Counted from the first letter of the stretch, positions 25,885 to 34,310 are shown. The stretch is 64,000 nt of DNA from Paractinoplanes ovalisporus (GCF_016834655.1 NZ_JAENHP010000002.1:496001-560000); one strand, 5' to 3'. A program made the numbers and translations. The notes: a model not told the origin generated them from the letters alone.

Positions 25885-26448
25885 CTAGGAGGTGGCGTGG
25901 GCCCGCTCGCCCTCCTGGTCGAAGATCGTCAGGATCTCGACCGGCCCGTCGACCGCGCCGATGGAGTGCGGAATCATCGTGTTGAACTCGGCCGCGTTGC
26001 CGGTCGCGACCGGGATCTGCCGCTCGCCCAGGTGGAGCAGGGCGGTCCCGCTGATCACCATGAACCACTCGCGCCCGGGGTGGACGGCCTGGTGGTCCGG
26101 GCCGGTGCGGCGCTCCGCGGTGATCCGCATCTTGGCGATGTGCCGACCGGCGTTCTGGGCCGGGTCACGCGACAGCACCCACGTCGTCAGGCCCGGCTCC
26201 TGATGCTGCATGGGCCGGATGATCACGTCGGCGTCGTCGACCGGCTCGACCAGGTGGTCGATCGTGGTGTCGAGGGCCCGGGCCAGCGCGACCAGCTGGT
26301 CGAGGTCGATGCGCCGGTGGCCGGTCTCGATGCGGCTCAGCGTCGACGGGCTGAGGTGGCAGCGGGCAGCCAGGGCGTCGAGGCTCCAGCCGCGCGCCTG
26401 CCGCAGCCCGCGAATCCGCTGCCGCACCACATCCGAGATCTCCTGCAC
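25885..26448 (-). CDS. XRE-family regulator with C-terminal cupin domain
   Basis: 187 residues. N-terminal helix-turn-helix (about 8-62: GLRQARGWSLDALAARCHLSPSTLSRIETGHR) and a C-terminal cupin (about 105-180) that would bind a small ligand. Start GTG 26448 is preferred because GAGGTGA lies five bases upstream. Regulators of this type often repress an adjacent transporter or catabolic gene; here the MFS exporter downstream is the obvious target. Confidence 0.88.
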   Translation of the reverse strand: MQEISDVVRQRIRGLRQARGWSLDALAARCHLSPSTLSRIETGHRRIDLDQLVALARALDTTIDHLVEPVDDADVIIRPMQHQEPGLTTWVLSRDPAQNAGRHIAKMRITAERRTGPDHQAVHPGREWFMVISGTALLHLGERQIPVATGNAAEFNTMIPHSIGAVDGPVEILTIFDQEGERAHATS

Positions 26449-26465
26449 GTCGTTCACCTCGTACT

Positions 26466-26480
26466 TTGCGTTTTCCGCAT
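26466..26480. promoter_or_regulatory. candidate autoregulatory operator of the XRE-cupin gene
   Basis: TTGCGTTTTCCGCAT has the same 15-bp layout (TTGCG-N5-inverted half) as the site at 25867-25881. It is 18 bases upstream of the chosen GTG start. A further CGCAAA half-site lies at 26497-26502. Predicted from sequence similarity between the two upstream regions. Confidence 0.4.
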
Positions 26481-26526
26481 GGTAGCTCGCCGATAGCGCA
26501 AAGCGTCCGGGCAGGTGAACGGAGAG

Positions 26527-26544
26527 TTTCGAAAACGCTTCGAA
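26527..26544. promoter_or_regulatory. LacI-type operator-like palindrome
   Basis: TTTCGAAAACGCTTCGAA is an imperfect palindrome around a central CG (AAACGCTT core), the style of LacI-family operators in front of glycoside hydrolase genes. It now lies directly before a CBM6 fragment with no catalytic gene between, suggesting that the hydrolase body was deleted. Confidence 0.4.
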
Positions 26545-26549
26545 GAACG

Positions 26550-26847
26550 TCACTGGGCCCGCTACGACCGGATCAATTTCGGTTCCCGTACGCCGAACCA
26601 GGTGACCTTCCGCTACTCGTCCGCCCGCCCCGGGAGTCAGGCGTTCACGCTCGAGTTCCGCGCCGGCTCGGCCACCGGTCCCGTCGTGGCCGCCCCCGGC
26701 CTTCTCGGCACCGGCTCGACCGGCACGTTCCGCGAGATCGCGTTCAACGTGAGCAACCTCCCGGCCGGCGCCACATCGATCACCGTCGTCCCTCGGGCCG
26801 GCGACCCGGCTGACGTGCTCGAACTCGACTGGTTCCGGTTCCTTTAG
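26550..26847 (+). pseudogene. CBM6 carbohydrate-binding module remnant
   Basis: The open frame from 26515 has no signal peptide and its first residues are encoded by the operator-like palindrome. From about 26560 it reads as the C-terminal part of a family 6 carbohydrate-binding module (YDRINFG, FRAGSATGPVV, LELDWFRF end). A full CBM6 is about 120-130 residues and would sit on a secreted glycoside hydrolase. Best read as the tail of a polysaccharide-degrading enzyme gene whose middle is missing. It could still be an expressed 110-residue protein. Confidence 0.6.
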
Positions 26848-26869
26848 AGCCGATCGGATCTCTTGCCGG

Positions 26870-26900
26870 CCCGGGCCACGGGGGTAACCTGTGGCCCGGG
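26870..26900. terminator. perfect 10-bp hairpin upstream of the GGDEF-EAL gene
   Basis: CCCGGGCCAC (26870-26879) and GTGGCCCGGG (26891-26900) with an 11-nt loop. No T tract. It may end transcription of the old CBM6 gene or shape the 5' leader of the next gene. Confidence 0.4.
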
Positions 26901-26951
26901 TAGCACCGCGTCTTCCTCAGTCCACGACGGTGTCGAGCCGATGGGACAGTT

Positions 26952-29249
26952 GTGGAGGGGGCGAACGAGTTGAGCGCGGTGACGGTGCCGTCGTTCCGCA
27001 TGACCCGTTCGCTGGGGCTCGGAATCGGCGTGTTCGTCGTCGCCGCCCTCTGGTTCGGCGTGGGCCTGGTGCGCGAGACCCCGTCCGCGCTCGGCTGGCT
27101 CGCACTGGTCGTGGCCGTGCCGCTCGCGGCCGTCACGTCGTGGCGCGCCTCGGCCGGCGACCGCACCTACTGGCGCTACGCGGCGGTCGGCATCTCGCTG
27201 ATCGGGCTGGGCGCGGGCTCCAACGCCTACGACTACTTCAGCGGCGCCCAGTACGGCCAGCACATCAGCGGCCTCACCGCCACCATCTACGTGGCCGGCC
27301 TGATCGCCTTCGTGGTCGGCCTGCTGCGCATCCCCGGCGCCCGCCGCGCGCGCATCGAGTGGATCCGCTTCGGCCTCGACATCGCCACGGTCATCGTCAC
27401 CGTGCTCACCTTCACCTGGCATCTCGCCTACCGCCGCTGGGAGCAGTGGGTGGGCGGCACCCTCACCGACTCGGCCGCCGTGATCATCGTGCTGGCGGCC
27501 GGGTTCATCTGCGTCTTCGCCTTCGTCAAGGTCGCCTTCACCGGCACCGGCCCGATCGACCGCCGCGCCCTGCACCTGCTCGCCCTGACCGGTGCGGTCG
27601 GGGCCGGCGGCGGTTCGTTCGCGCCCCTGCTCGACGACAAGCCCTATCTGAACACCGCGCACGTGCTGCTCCCGGCCACCTGCCTGTGCCTGATCCTGGC
27701 CGCCGACCGCCAGCTGCGGGCCTCCCGGGTGGGCCGCCCGCTGCCGCGCCCGCCGATGCAGCGGCTCAGCCTGATGCCGTACGCCGCCGTGCTGGCCACC
27801 GGTGGGCTGCTGCTCTGGAGCGCCGCCGGCCGCACCGCCGACATCCTGGTGATCGCGATCGGGTCGGTCACGGTCGCCGTGCTGGTCGCCACGCGGCAGT
27901 TCGTCGCCCTGCGGGACAACGCCCGGCTGCTCGACGACCTCGACGCCCGCTCGGCCGAGCTGGCCCATCAGGCCGGCCACGACGCCCTCACCGGGCTGGC
28001 CAACCGCACCGTGCTCACCGCCGAGATCACCGAGGCGCTGGCCGACGACCCCTGCGGCGTCGGGGTCGCCCTGATCGACCTGGACGACTTCAAGGCCATC
28101 AACGACGACCTGGGCCACGCGGTCGGCGACGACCTGCTGACCGCGGTGGCCGCCACCATCGTCGGCCGGCTGCCCGCGGGCAGCGTCGCGGCCCGCCTCG
28201 GCGGCGACGAGTACGCGCTGCTGCTGCGGGGCGACGCCAGTGGCATCCTCGCGTCGATCGCGGCCGGCCTGCGCCTGCCCCTCGAGGCGGGCGGGCACGA
28301 ACTGGTCGTCGAGGCCAGCATCGGCCTGGCCCTGGCCCGGGCCGGCGACACCGCCGACGAGTTGCTGCGCCGCGCCGACGTGGCCATGTACGAGGGCAAG
28401 CTGCAGGGCAAGGGCCGCCAGGTCACGTACGTGGACGCGATGGACCAGCGCTCGGCCGAGCAGTCCCGGCTCGCGGCCGACCTGCGCATCGCCCTCGACA
28501 CCGAGCAGCTCTACCTGCACTACCAGCCGATCGTGACCATGCCCGGCGGTGAGCTCTTCGGAGTTGAGGCGCTCGTTCGCTGGACCCACCCCGCACGCGG
28601 CCCGATCGGCCCCGCCGTCTTCATCCCGGCCGCCGAGCGCACCGGCCTGATCGTGCCGCTGGGCGCCTGGATCCTCGAGGAGGCCTGCCGCCAGGCCGTG
28701 CGCTGGATCGAGGAACTGGGCGACGCCGCGCCGCACACGGTGACCGTGAACGTGTCGGCCCGCCAGCTGCGCGAGGCCGGGTTCGCCGGCGAGGTCGCGG
28801 CCGTGCTCGAGCGCACCGGGCTGCCCCCGGAGGTGCTGACGGTCGAGGTGACCGAGACCGCGGTGTTCGACGGCGGCACGGCGCTGACCGAGCTGCGGGC
28901 GATCGCGGCCCTCGGCGTCAAGATCGCCCTGGACGACTTCGGCACCGGCCACTCGTCGCTGGGCCTGCTGCGTACCTGCCCGGCCGACGTCCTGAAGGTC
29001 GACAAGTCGTTCGTCGACGACGTCACCGAGGGCGGCCAGCAGGCGGTCGTGGTGGCCGCGCTGATCGGCATCTGCGAGGGCATGGGCCTGCGCGCGGTCG
29101 CCGAGGGCGTCGAGACCGCCGAGCAGGCGGCCGAACTGCAGCGCCTCGGCTACCGCTACGCCCAGGGCTTCCACTACGGCCGCCCGATGCCCGCCGAGGC
29201 GATCGCGGCATACCGTCCGGCCCCGGCGAGAAGTCGTATAGCCGCCTGA
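26952..29249 (+). CDS. GGDEF-EAL cyclic-di-GMP turnover protein with membrane sensor
   Basis: 765 residues from GTG 26952; TTG 26970 with GGAGG upstream and ATG 27000 are alternatives. About nine membrane segments (20-330) form a sensor. A GGDEF domain (about 340-500) follows, with intact active site GGDEY and a D-x-x-D loop. The EAL domain (about 510-755) has EALVRW, DDFGTGHSS and LKVDKSFV, so both diguanylate cyclase and phosphodiesterase activities are possible. It should tune c-di-GMP, which in actinomycetes links to development and matrix production. Confidence 0.9.
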   Translation: MEGANELSAVTVPSFRMTRSLGLGIGVFVVAALWFGVGLVRETPSALGWLALVVAVPLAAVTSWRASAGDRTYWRYAAVGISLIGLGAGSNAYDYFSGAQYGQHISGLTATIYVAGLIAFVVGLLRIPGARRARIEWIRFGLDIATVIVTVLTFTWHLAYRRWEQWVGGTLTDSAAVIIVLAAGFICVFAFVKVAFTGTGPIDRRALHLLALTGAVGAGGGSFAPLLDDKPYLNTAHVLLPATCLCLILAADRQLRASRVGRPLPRPPMQRLSLMPYAAVLATGGLLLWSAAGRTADILVIAIGSVTVAVLVATRQFVALRDNARLLDDLDARSAELAHQAGHDALTGLANRTVLTAEITEALADDPCGVGVALIDLDDFKAINDDLGHAVGDDLLTAVAATIVGRLPAGSVAARLGGDEYALLLRGDASGILASIAAGLRLPLEAGGHELVVEASIGLALARAGDTADELLRRADVAMYEGKLQGKGRQVTYVDAMDQRSAEQSRLAADLRIALDTEQLYLHYQPIVTMPGGELFGVEALVRWTHPARGPIGPAVFIPAAERTGLIVPLGAWILEEACRQAVRWIEELGDAAPHTVTVNVSARQLREAGFAGEVAAVLERTGLPPEVLTVEVTETAVFDGGTALTELRAIAALGVKIALDDFGTGHSSLGLLRTCPADVLKVDKSFVDDVTEGGQQAVVVAALIGICEGMGLRAVAEGVETAEQAAELQRLGYRYAQGFHYGRPMPAEAIAAYRPAPARSRIAA

Positions 29250-29276
29250 ACCACATCGACGTAATACGATGCGTCG

Positions 29277-31199
29277 ATGTCAGGGTTGCGCATGATGGCC
29301 GCCACCATCGTCGCGGGAGTGGGGGCCTCACTGGTCCTTTCCGCCGCGCCGGCGTCGGCCACCGGGATCCCCCATGTCCAGGGCGGGCAGACCGTGCCCG
29401 TCTATTCGTACGAGAACGCCGTCCGCGAGAGCGTCTGGGTGCAGACCCGGCTCGACAACGACCGGGACGGCGTGCCCGACAAGGTCGCCGTCGACATCAC
29501 CCGGCCCCGCGAGGCCGCCGACCGCCGCATCAAGGTGCCGGTCATCCTCGAGGCCTCGCCCTACTACTCGTGCTGCGGGCGCGGCAACGAGAGCGAGCTC
29601 AAGCAGTACGACGCGAACGGTGTCATCACCAAGCAGCCGCTCTTCTACGACAACTTCTTCGTCCCCCGCGGCTATGCGTTCGTGGCCGCCGACCTGGCCG
29701 GCACGAACCGCTCCACCGGTTGCATGGACGTCGGCGGCCGCGAGGAAGTGCTCAGCGCCAAGGCCGTGGTCGACTGGCTCAACGGGCGGGCCACGGCGAC
29801 CTACGCCGACGGGACCCCGGCCGTCGCCACTCGCTGGACCAACGGCCGTACGGGAATGATCGGCAAGTCGTGGGACGGCTCGGTCGCCAACGGGGTGGCC
29901 GCGACCGGTGTCGAGGGCCTCGAGACGATCGTGCCGATCTCGGCCATCTCGAGCTGGTACGACTACCAGCGCTACAACGGGGTGCTACGGGCCGAGGACT
30001 ACCCGGAGTATCTGCACCAGGTCGTCAACGGACGCCCGGCCGGGGTCTGCGCCGCGACCGTGGAGCAGCTCGACTCGGGCAGCGACGACGTGACCGGCAA
30101 CTACAACGCCTACTGGGCCGAGCGGGACTTCCGGCCGGACGCCCGCAAGGTGCACGCCAGCGTGTTCATCGCGCACGGCATCAACGACACCAACGTGACC
30201 ACCACCCAGTTCGCGCAGTGGTGGCAGCGGCTCGACGTGCCCAAGAAGATCTGGCTGGCCCAGCAGGGACACGTCGACCCGTTCGACATCCGGCGCGCCG
30301 AGTGGGTGGACACGCTGCACCGGTGGTTCGATCGCTGGCTGCAGGGGCTGCGCAACGGCATCGACCGGGAACCGGCGGCGACGATCGAGACCGCGCCCGG
30401 CACCTGGGTCGACGAGCGGACCTGGCCCGCCTCGGCGGCGAAGACCACGAAGGTCGCGCTGGGTGACGGCGATGGGATGACGGGCACGCTGGGTGGTGGG
30501 TCCACGGCCGGTTCCCGTACGTGGACCGACGCCCCCGACCTCAGCGAGGCGGCCGCCGTCGCGAGCCCGGGCACCGCCGTACCGGGACGGGTGTCGTTCC
30601 TCTCGGCGCCGCTGACCCGGCCCGTACGGATCTCGGGCACGCCCACGGTGACGCTGCGGGTGCAGGTCGACAAGCCGACGACCGAGCTCACCGCCCGGCT
30701 CGTCGACTACGGCACCGCGACCCGGGTGAACTACCTCGGGCGCGGCGAGGGCATCACGACCCTGGCCACGGAGTCGTGCTGGGGTGCTTCGACCACGGCC
30801 GACGACGCCTGTTACCGCGACACCGCCGAGGCCGTGGTGACCAGCGACCACGCCGTCGTCACGCGCGGCTGGCAGGACGCGGCCCACCACGTGTCGCTGC
30901 GGTTCGTCACGCCGCTGCAGCCCGGCCGGTGGTACTCGGTGACCGTGCCGATGCAGGCCACCGACCAGCGGATCGCCGCCGGGCACGTCCTCGGCCTGAT
31001 CTTGCAGGCGAGCGACAACGAGTACTCGACCCCGCAGTCGACCGGCGCGACGATCCGGCTCGACCTGCGCGGCAGTTCGTTGTCGCTGCCGCTCGCCGGC
31101 AAGCTGCCCGTTCCGGGCGCTACCGCTCCGGTGGTCACGACGTCGTCGCCCGCACCGGCCCGCGTGGCGCCGCCGAGGTTCCAGCCGCTCCTGCCCTGA
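29277..31199 (+). CDS. secreted X-Pro dipeptidyl-peptidase (S15/CocE family)
   Basis: 640 residues. Signal peptide 1-28 (ends SASA), S15 catalytic domain with GKSWDGS (Ser198), Asp in GINDTN and His in QQGHVDP, then a jelly-roll C-terminal domain (about 400-590) typical of X-Pro dipeptidyl-peptidases. A Pro/Ala-rich tail ends the protein. It should remove N-terminal X-Pro dipeptides outside the cell. The start is the first codon after the GGDEF-EAL gene, 27 bases downstream. Confidence 0.9.
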   Translation: MSGLRMMAATIVAGVGASLVLSAAPASATGIPHVQGGQTVPVYSYENAVRESVWVQTRLDNDRDGVPDKVAVDITRPREAADRRIKVPVILEASPYYSCCGRGNESELKQYDANGVITKQPLFYDNFFVPRGYAFVAADLAGTNRSTGCMDVGGREEVLSAKAVVDWLNGRATATYADGTPAVATRWTNGRTGMIGKSWDGSVANGVAATGVEGLETIVPISAISSWYDYQRYNGVLRAEDYPEYLHQVVNGRPAGVCAATVEQLDSGSDDVTGNYNAYWAERDFRPDARKVHASVFIAHGINDTNVTTTQFAQWWQRLDVPKKIWLAQQGHVDPFDIRRAEWVDTLHRWFDRWLQGLRNGIDREPAATIETAPGTWVDERTWPASAAKTTKVALGDGDGMTGTLGGGSTAGSRTWTDAPDLSEAAAVASPGTAVPGRVSFLSAPLTRPVRISGTPTVTLRVQVDKPTTELTARLVDYGTATRVNYLGRGEGITTLATESCWGASTTADDACYRDTAEAVVTSDHAVVTRGWQDAAHHVSLRFVTPLQPGRWYSVTVPMQATDQRIAAGHVLGLILQASDNEYSTPQSTGATIRLDLRGSSLSLPLAGKLPVPGATAPVVTTSSPAPARVAPPRFQPLLP

Positions 31200-31206
31200 C
31201 CGGCCG

Positions 31207-31251
31207 CCCCTCCCTATAGTGGTTGCGGATTGCAATCGCTATAGGGAGGGG
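31207..31251. promoter_or_regulatory. 13-bp perfect inverted repeat covering a ribosome site
   Basis: Arms CCCCTCCCTATAG (31207-31219) and CTATAGGGAGGGG (31239-31251) with a 19-nt centre that itself has a TTGC...GCAA pair. The right arm holds the AGGGAGGGG ribosome site of the metallo-hydrolase gene, and the left arm overlaps a -10-like TATAGT (31215-31220). It can act as a DNA operator, or hide the ribosome site if transcription begins upstream. Confidence 0.6.
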
Positions 31252-31257
31252 CCTCTC

Positions 31258-32058
31258 ATGCTGGCCGAGGTCGCGGACGGTGTACTGGTCCATCAGAGCG
31301 AGTTCCTGCTGAGCAACTCCGTTGTCGTCCACGGCCGCGACGGCGTGCTGCTCATCGATCCGGGAGTGCAGGAGCACGAGATCTCCTGCCTCGCGAACGA
31401 CCTGTCCCGCCCGGTCGTCACCGGTTTCTCCACGCACCCGGACTGGGACCATCTGCTGTGGCTCGCGCCGCTCGGCGCTGCCCCGCGCTATGGCACGGCC
31501 CTCTGTGCGGCCACCGTGCGAGACCAGCTGGCCGACCCGGAACTGAAGGCGAACATCGTCGAGCACCTGGAACCGACCGGCATCGCCGGCCAGGTTCCGC
31601 TGGAGCTTTACGGGCTCATCACCGGGCTGCCCGCCGAGGCTCCGGAGATCCCGTGGGACGGTCCGCGCGCCCGGATCGTCGAGCACCGGGCCCACGCGCC
31701 GGGCCACGCCGCCCTGGTCCTCGAGGAGAGCCGGGTCCTCGTGGCCGGGGACATGCTCTCCGACGTCCTGATCCCGATGCTCGACCGGGACGCCGCCGAT
31801 CCCGTCGGCGACTACCTCGAGGCGCTGCGCCTGCTGGAGGCCGTGGCGGGCGATGTCGACGTCGTCGTCCCCGGCCACGGAACCGTCGGCGGCCAGGTGC
31901 GGGAACGGATCGAGCGGGACCGGGCGTACGTGATCGCCCTGCGCGACGGCGCGACCCCCGACGACCCGCGGATCGGGTCGTCGGCCCAGCCCGGCTGGGA
32001 GTGGGTCAGCGACGTCCACGAGGGACAGGCGCAGCACTTCGCCGCCCAGAAGCGCTAG
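31258..32058 (+). CDS. metallo-beta-lactamase-fold hydrolase
   Basis: 266 residues. MBL fold with VLLIDPGVQ, metal motif STHPDWDHLLW (variant of HxHxDH), RAHAPGHAALV, VLVAGDMLSD and VVPGHGTVG, in the correct order. Metal-dependent hydrolase, substrate unknown. ATG 31258 has AGGGAGGGG seven bases upstream, inside the inverted repeat. Codons upstream of it in the same frame are part of the palindrome. Confidence 0.88.
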   Translation: MLAEVADGVLVHQSEFLLSNSVVVHGRDGVLLIDPGVQEHEISCLANDLSRPVVTGFSTHPDWDHLLWLAPLGAAPRYGTALCAATVRDQLADPELKANIVEHLEPTGIAGQVPLELYGLITGLPAEAPEIPWDGPRARIVEHRAHAPGHAALVLEESRVLVAGDMLSDVLIPMLDRDAADPVGDYLEALRLLEAVAGDVDVVVPGHGTVGGQVRERIERDRAYVIALRDGATPDDPRIGSSAQPGWEWVSDVHEGQAQHFAAQKR

Positions 32059-32059
32059 G

Positions 32060-32251
32060 GGTGTGGTTTGTAAGTAGCGGCGGAGAATGTGGCCGGGAGC
32101 TCGCCGCCGGTCATGTCCTGGGCCCACAGGCCGAAGAACGCGCCGGTGCCCCCAGACGCGGGGCACACCGCCGTCGGTGCAGGCGGACTCCCGGGTACCA
32201 CTCGAACGTCGATGTGGCGAGGTAGTAGTCGTCGCCCACACGCAGGATCGA
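32060..32251 (-). pseudogene. GH43 beta-xylosidase remnant with large internal deletion
   Basis: On the minus strand, 32251 downward reads SILRVGDDYYLATSTFEWY then PGVRLH, the signature N-terminus of GH43 xylosidases (normally preceded by PDP). After about 27 codons the match breaks. In the next frame GGTGAFFGLWAQDM resembles a GH43 C-terminal end, with a stop at about 32060. Several hundred codons are missing, and the start codon is lost at the junction with the LacI gene. Extracellular or cytosolic xylan/arabinan use was the likely former role. Confidence 0.65.
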
Positions 32252-32959
32252 CACCGCCAGTCCGCGACCCGCCGCTGGTTCGAGTCGTTGCTGGCCCGCG
32301 GTTCCCTGGGCGCGATCCTGGTGCTGTCCGAACTGACCGAACGCCAGCGCGACGACCTGGCCCGCCGCCGCATGCCGTTCGTGGTGGTCGACGGCGTCAG
32401 CCAGCCCCCGCCCGAGGTCCCGTCGATCGGGGCGACCAACTTCGCCGGCGGATACGCCGCCACCGAACACCTGCTGACCCTGGGCCACCGCCGGATCGCG
32501 GCCATCGGCGGCCCCGAACAGTTGCAGTGCACGAGAGCCCGCATAGCCGGCTATCGGGCCGCACTGGAGTCGGCCGCGGTGCCCGTCGACCGCCACCTGG
32601 TGCGCTACAGCACGTTCCAGCACGAGGGCGGCCTGCAGGCGGCCCAGCAGTTGCTGGCGCTGCCCGAACGCCCGACGGCCATCTTCGCGGGCAGCGACCA
32701 GCAGGCCACGGGCGTCTACGAAGCCGTACGCCGGGCCGGCCTGACCATCCCCGCCGACGTGAGCGTGGTCGGCTTCGACGGCCTCAACTTCGCCGAGTGG
32801 ACCGCCCCACCCCTCACCACGGTCCGCCAGCCGTTGCACGAAATGGGCGCGGCCGCCGCCCGAACCCTGCTACGCCTGGTGAACGGCGAACGCCTCGACT
32901 CAACCCGCATCGAGCTGGCCACCGCGCTGGTCGTCCGCCAGAGCACGGCCGCCCTCTGA
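32252..32959 (+). pseudogene. 5'-truncated LacI-family regulator
   Basis: From about 32252 the frame encodes 235 residues of a LacI-type sugar-binding domain: GSLGAILVLSEL, IGATNFAGGYAATEHLL, LGHRRIAAIGGP, PTAIFAGSDQQATGVYEA, VSVVGFDG and PLTTVRQP. The helix-turn-helix and the first part of the sensor domain (about 90-100 residues) are absent. The sequence immediately upstream is antisense GH43 remnant. It therefore cannot bind DNA as a normal LacI protein. It probably once controlled the GH43 gene. Confidence 0.75.
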
Positions 32960-32961
32960 CC

Positions 32962-33075
32962 GCGGGCACCGCAGCGCGGGCCGGCGTGGACCGAGTGATG
33001 TTCGCAACCGACTGCCCGTTCGCCGACATGAAGGTTCAAACCGACTGGTTCCGGGCTGTCGACCTGCCACGCGGA
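32962..33075 (+). pseudogene. amidohydrolase family 2 C-terminal fragment
   Basis: Reads AGVDRVMFATDCPFADM followed by WFRAVDLP, the typical C-terminal metal-site region of amidohydrolase-2 proteins (RVxFxTDxPF). It begins two bases after the LacI stop and has no start or upstream domain. A third decayed gene in the same 1.1-kb stretch. Confidence 0.5.
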
Positions 33076-33142
33076 GGATGCCGACCATCCTTGCTTGGGC
33101 CGTGCCGGATAGTCGGTTCTTTCGATCTGATGGAGCCGCAGG

Positions 33143-33176
33143 TCCATCGACGACGATACTGGGAAGCGTCGATGGA
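33143..33176. promoter_or_regulatory. 10-bp perfect inverted repeat upstream of the pentapeptide gene
   Basis: TCCATCGACG (33143-33152) and CGTCGATGGA (33167-33176), 14-nt spacer containing a -10-like GATACT (33155-33160). It ends 18 bases before the ATG. Likely operator over a promoter. Confidence 0.5.
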
Positions 33177-33194
33177 CGATGGGTGGAGGTGGGC

Positions 33195-34049
33195 ATGCGG
33201 CGCCTGCCGTGGGCCTGGGTGCTCTTCAGCGTTGTTCTGCTGATCCTGCTCGTCGCCGCGCTCGTCGGGCCACCGGCGATCTTGCGCTGGGATCTCGGCC
33301 AACGTGCCGAAATGCTTTCCCCAGCCGAGACTGCCGGCGCGACCAACCAGATCCGCTCGGCGATCCTCCAAGCCGTCGGCACTGTCGTGGTCCTGGCCGG
33401 CGCTTATGTGGCATGGCGGCAACTACAACACAACATGCGGGCCGGCCAGGCGCAGATCGAGTTGCAGCGCGCCGGCAACCTGACAGACCGATACACCCGC
33501 GTCGTCGACCAACTCGCCAGCACTGACGAAACGATCCGAGTCGGTGCCATCCATGCCCTCGATCGGATCGCCGCCGAGGCTGTGACCGAGCGCGCGGGCG
33601 TGGTCGCCCTCCTCGCCACATACGTACGGGTGCGCGCACACCACGGCTGGACCCACTCCGATGATCCGGAACTACCGCTGCGTTCCCGGGCCAGCGACAT
33701 CCAGGCGGCGTTGACCACGCTCACCCGATGGATCCAGCCCGAAGTGGTGCCTCCGCAGTGGCTCACCGCCGACATCGCCCATACCGACCTGCCGAATGCC
33801 AATCTGCACGGTTGCACGCTTTGGCACGTACGGATGCGCGACATCAACCTGGCCGGCGCCGACCTCGCCGACGCAGACGTACGCGGGGCGGACCTGCGCG
33901 GCACGGTGCTCGACGGCGTCGACTTCACTGGCACACGCGCCAACCGGCGCACGTGGTGGCCCACCGGCTTCGACCCGAAAGCCCACGGCATCTCTATCGA
34001 ACAGACAGAGACGGCATACAGCATGTGGCCGCCAAAGACGCCGGACTGA
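33195..34049 (+). CDS. pentapeptide-repeat membrane protein
   Basis: 284 residues. Two membrane helices (about 6-28 and 58-76), a helical domain with DQLASTDETIRVGAIHALDRIA, and a C-terminal short quadrilateral pentapeptide-repeat stretch (about 195-255: LPNANLHGCTL, LAGADLADADVRGADLRGTVLDGVDFTGT). ATG 33195 with GGAGGT five bases upstream; the longer frame overlaps the inverted repeat. The domain order is common among actinomycete pentapeptide proteins of unknown role. GC content is a little lower than neighbours. Confidence 0.8.
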   Translation: MRRLPWAWVLFSVVLLILLVAALVGPPAILRWDLGQRAEMLSPAETAGATNQIRSAILQAVGTVVVLAGAYVAWRQLQHNMRAGQAQIELQRAGNLTDRYTRVVDQLASTDETIRVGAIHALDRIAAEAVTERAGVVALLATYVRVRAHHGWTHSDDPELPLRSRASDIQAALTTLTRWIQPEVVPPQWLTADIAHTDLPNANLHGCTLWHVRMRDINLAGADLADADVRGADLRGTVLDGVDFTGTRANRRTWWPTGFDPKAHGISIEQTETAYSMWPPKTPD

Positions 34050-34310
34050 CGTTCTGGTCGACCGGTCGCCCGACTTGCCTTTCACCCGGCCACCATCCCA
34101 GCGAGGCCCTCTGTACCAATCTTCACACGCTTGCCTATGCGCGGTCGTGCCGATAAACGGACATCCGAGATGCTGCCCGGCTTGCTCCTCGTCGTGCAGG
34201 AACGGGCCGCTCAGATTGGGCAGACCGAAGCCGTGAAGACGGTCGAGTGCGCACACCGGCTGGCGGCCCGTTCCGTTCCCCGTTTCGTCGTGCATTCGGT
34301 GATCTCTGGG
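34050..34310. other. intergenic stretch without recognised feature
   Basis: Between the pentapeptide gene and the convergent SDR gene. Nothing convincing seen. One minus-strand frame stays open here (reading GLPNLSGPFLHDEEQAG) but has no family match or ribosome site. Confidence 0.5.

Noticed and set aside
26952..29249. GGDEF-EAL protein as a degenerate receptor
   Set aside because: Both GGDEY and EAL signatures are intact, so an inactive receptor is not supported.
31223..31245. TTGCGG ... TATAGG as a sigma-70 promoter
   Set aside because: The spacing is only 11 bp, too short for a normal promoter; the TATAGT in the left arm is a better -10 candidate.
33672..34295. 207-codon minus-strand ORF across the pentapeptide gene 3' end and the intergenic stretch
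   Set aside because: Mostly antisense to a supported gene, no ribosome site and no recognisable motif.
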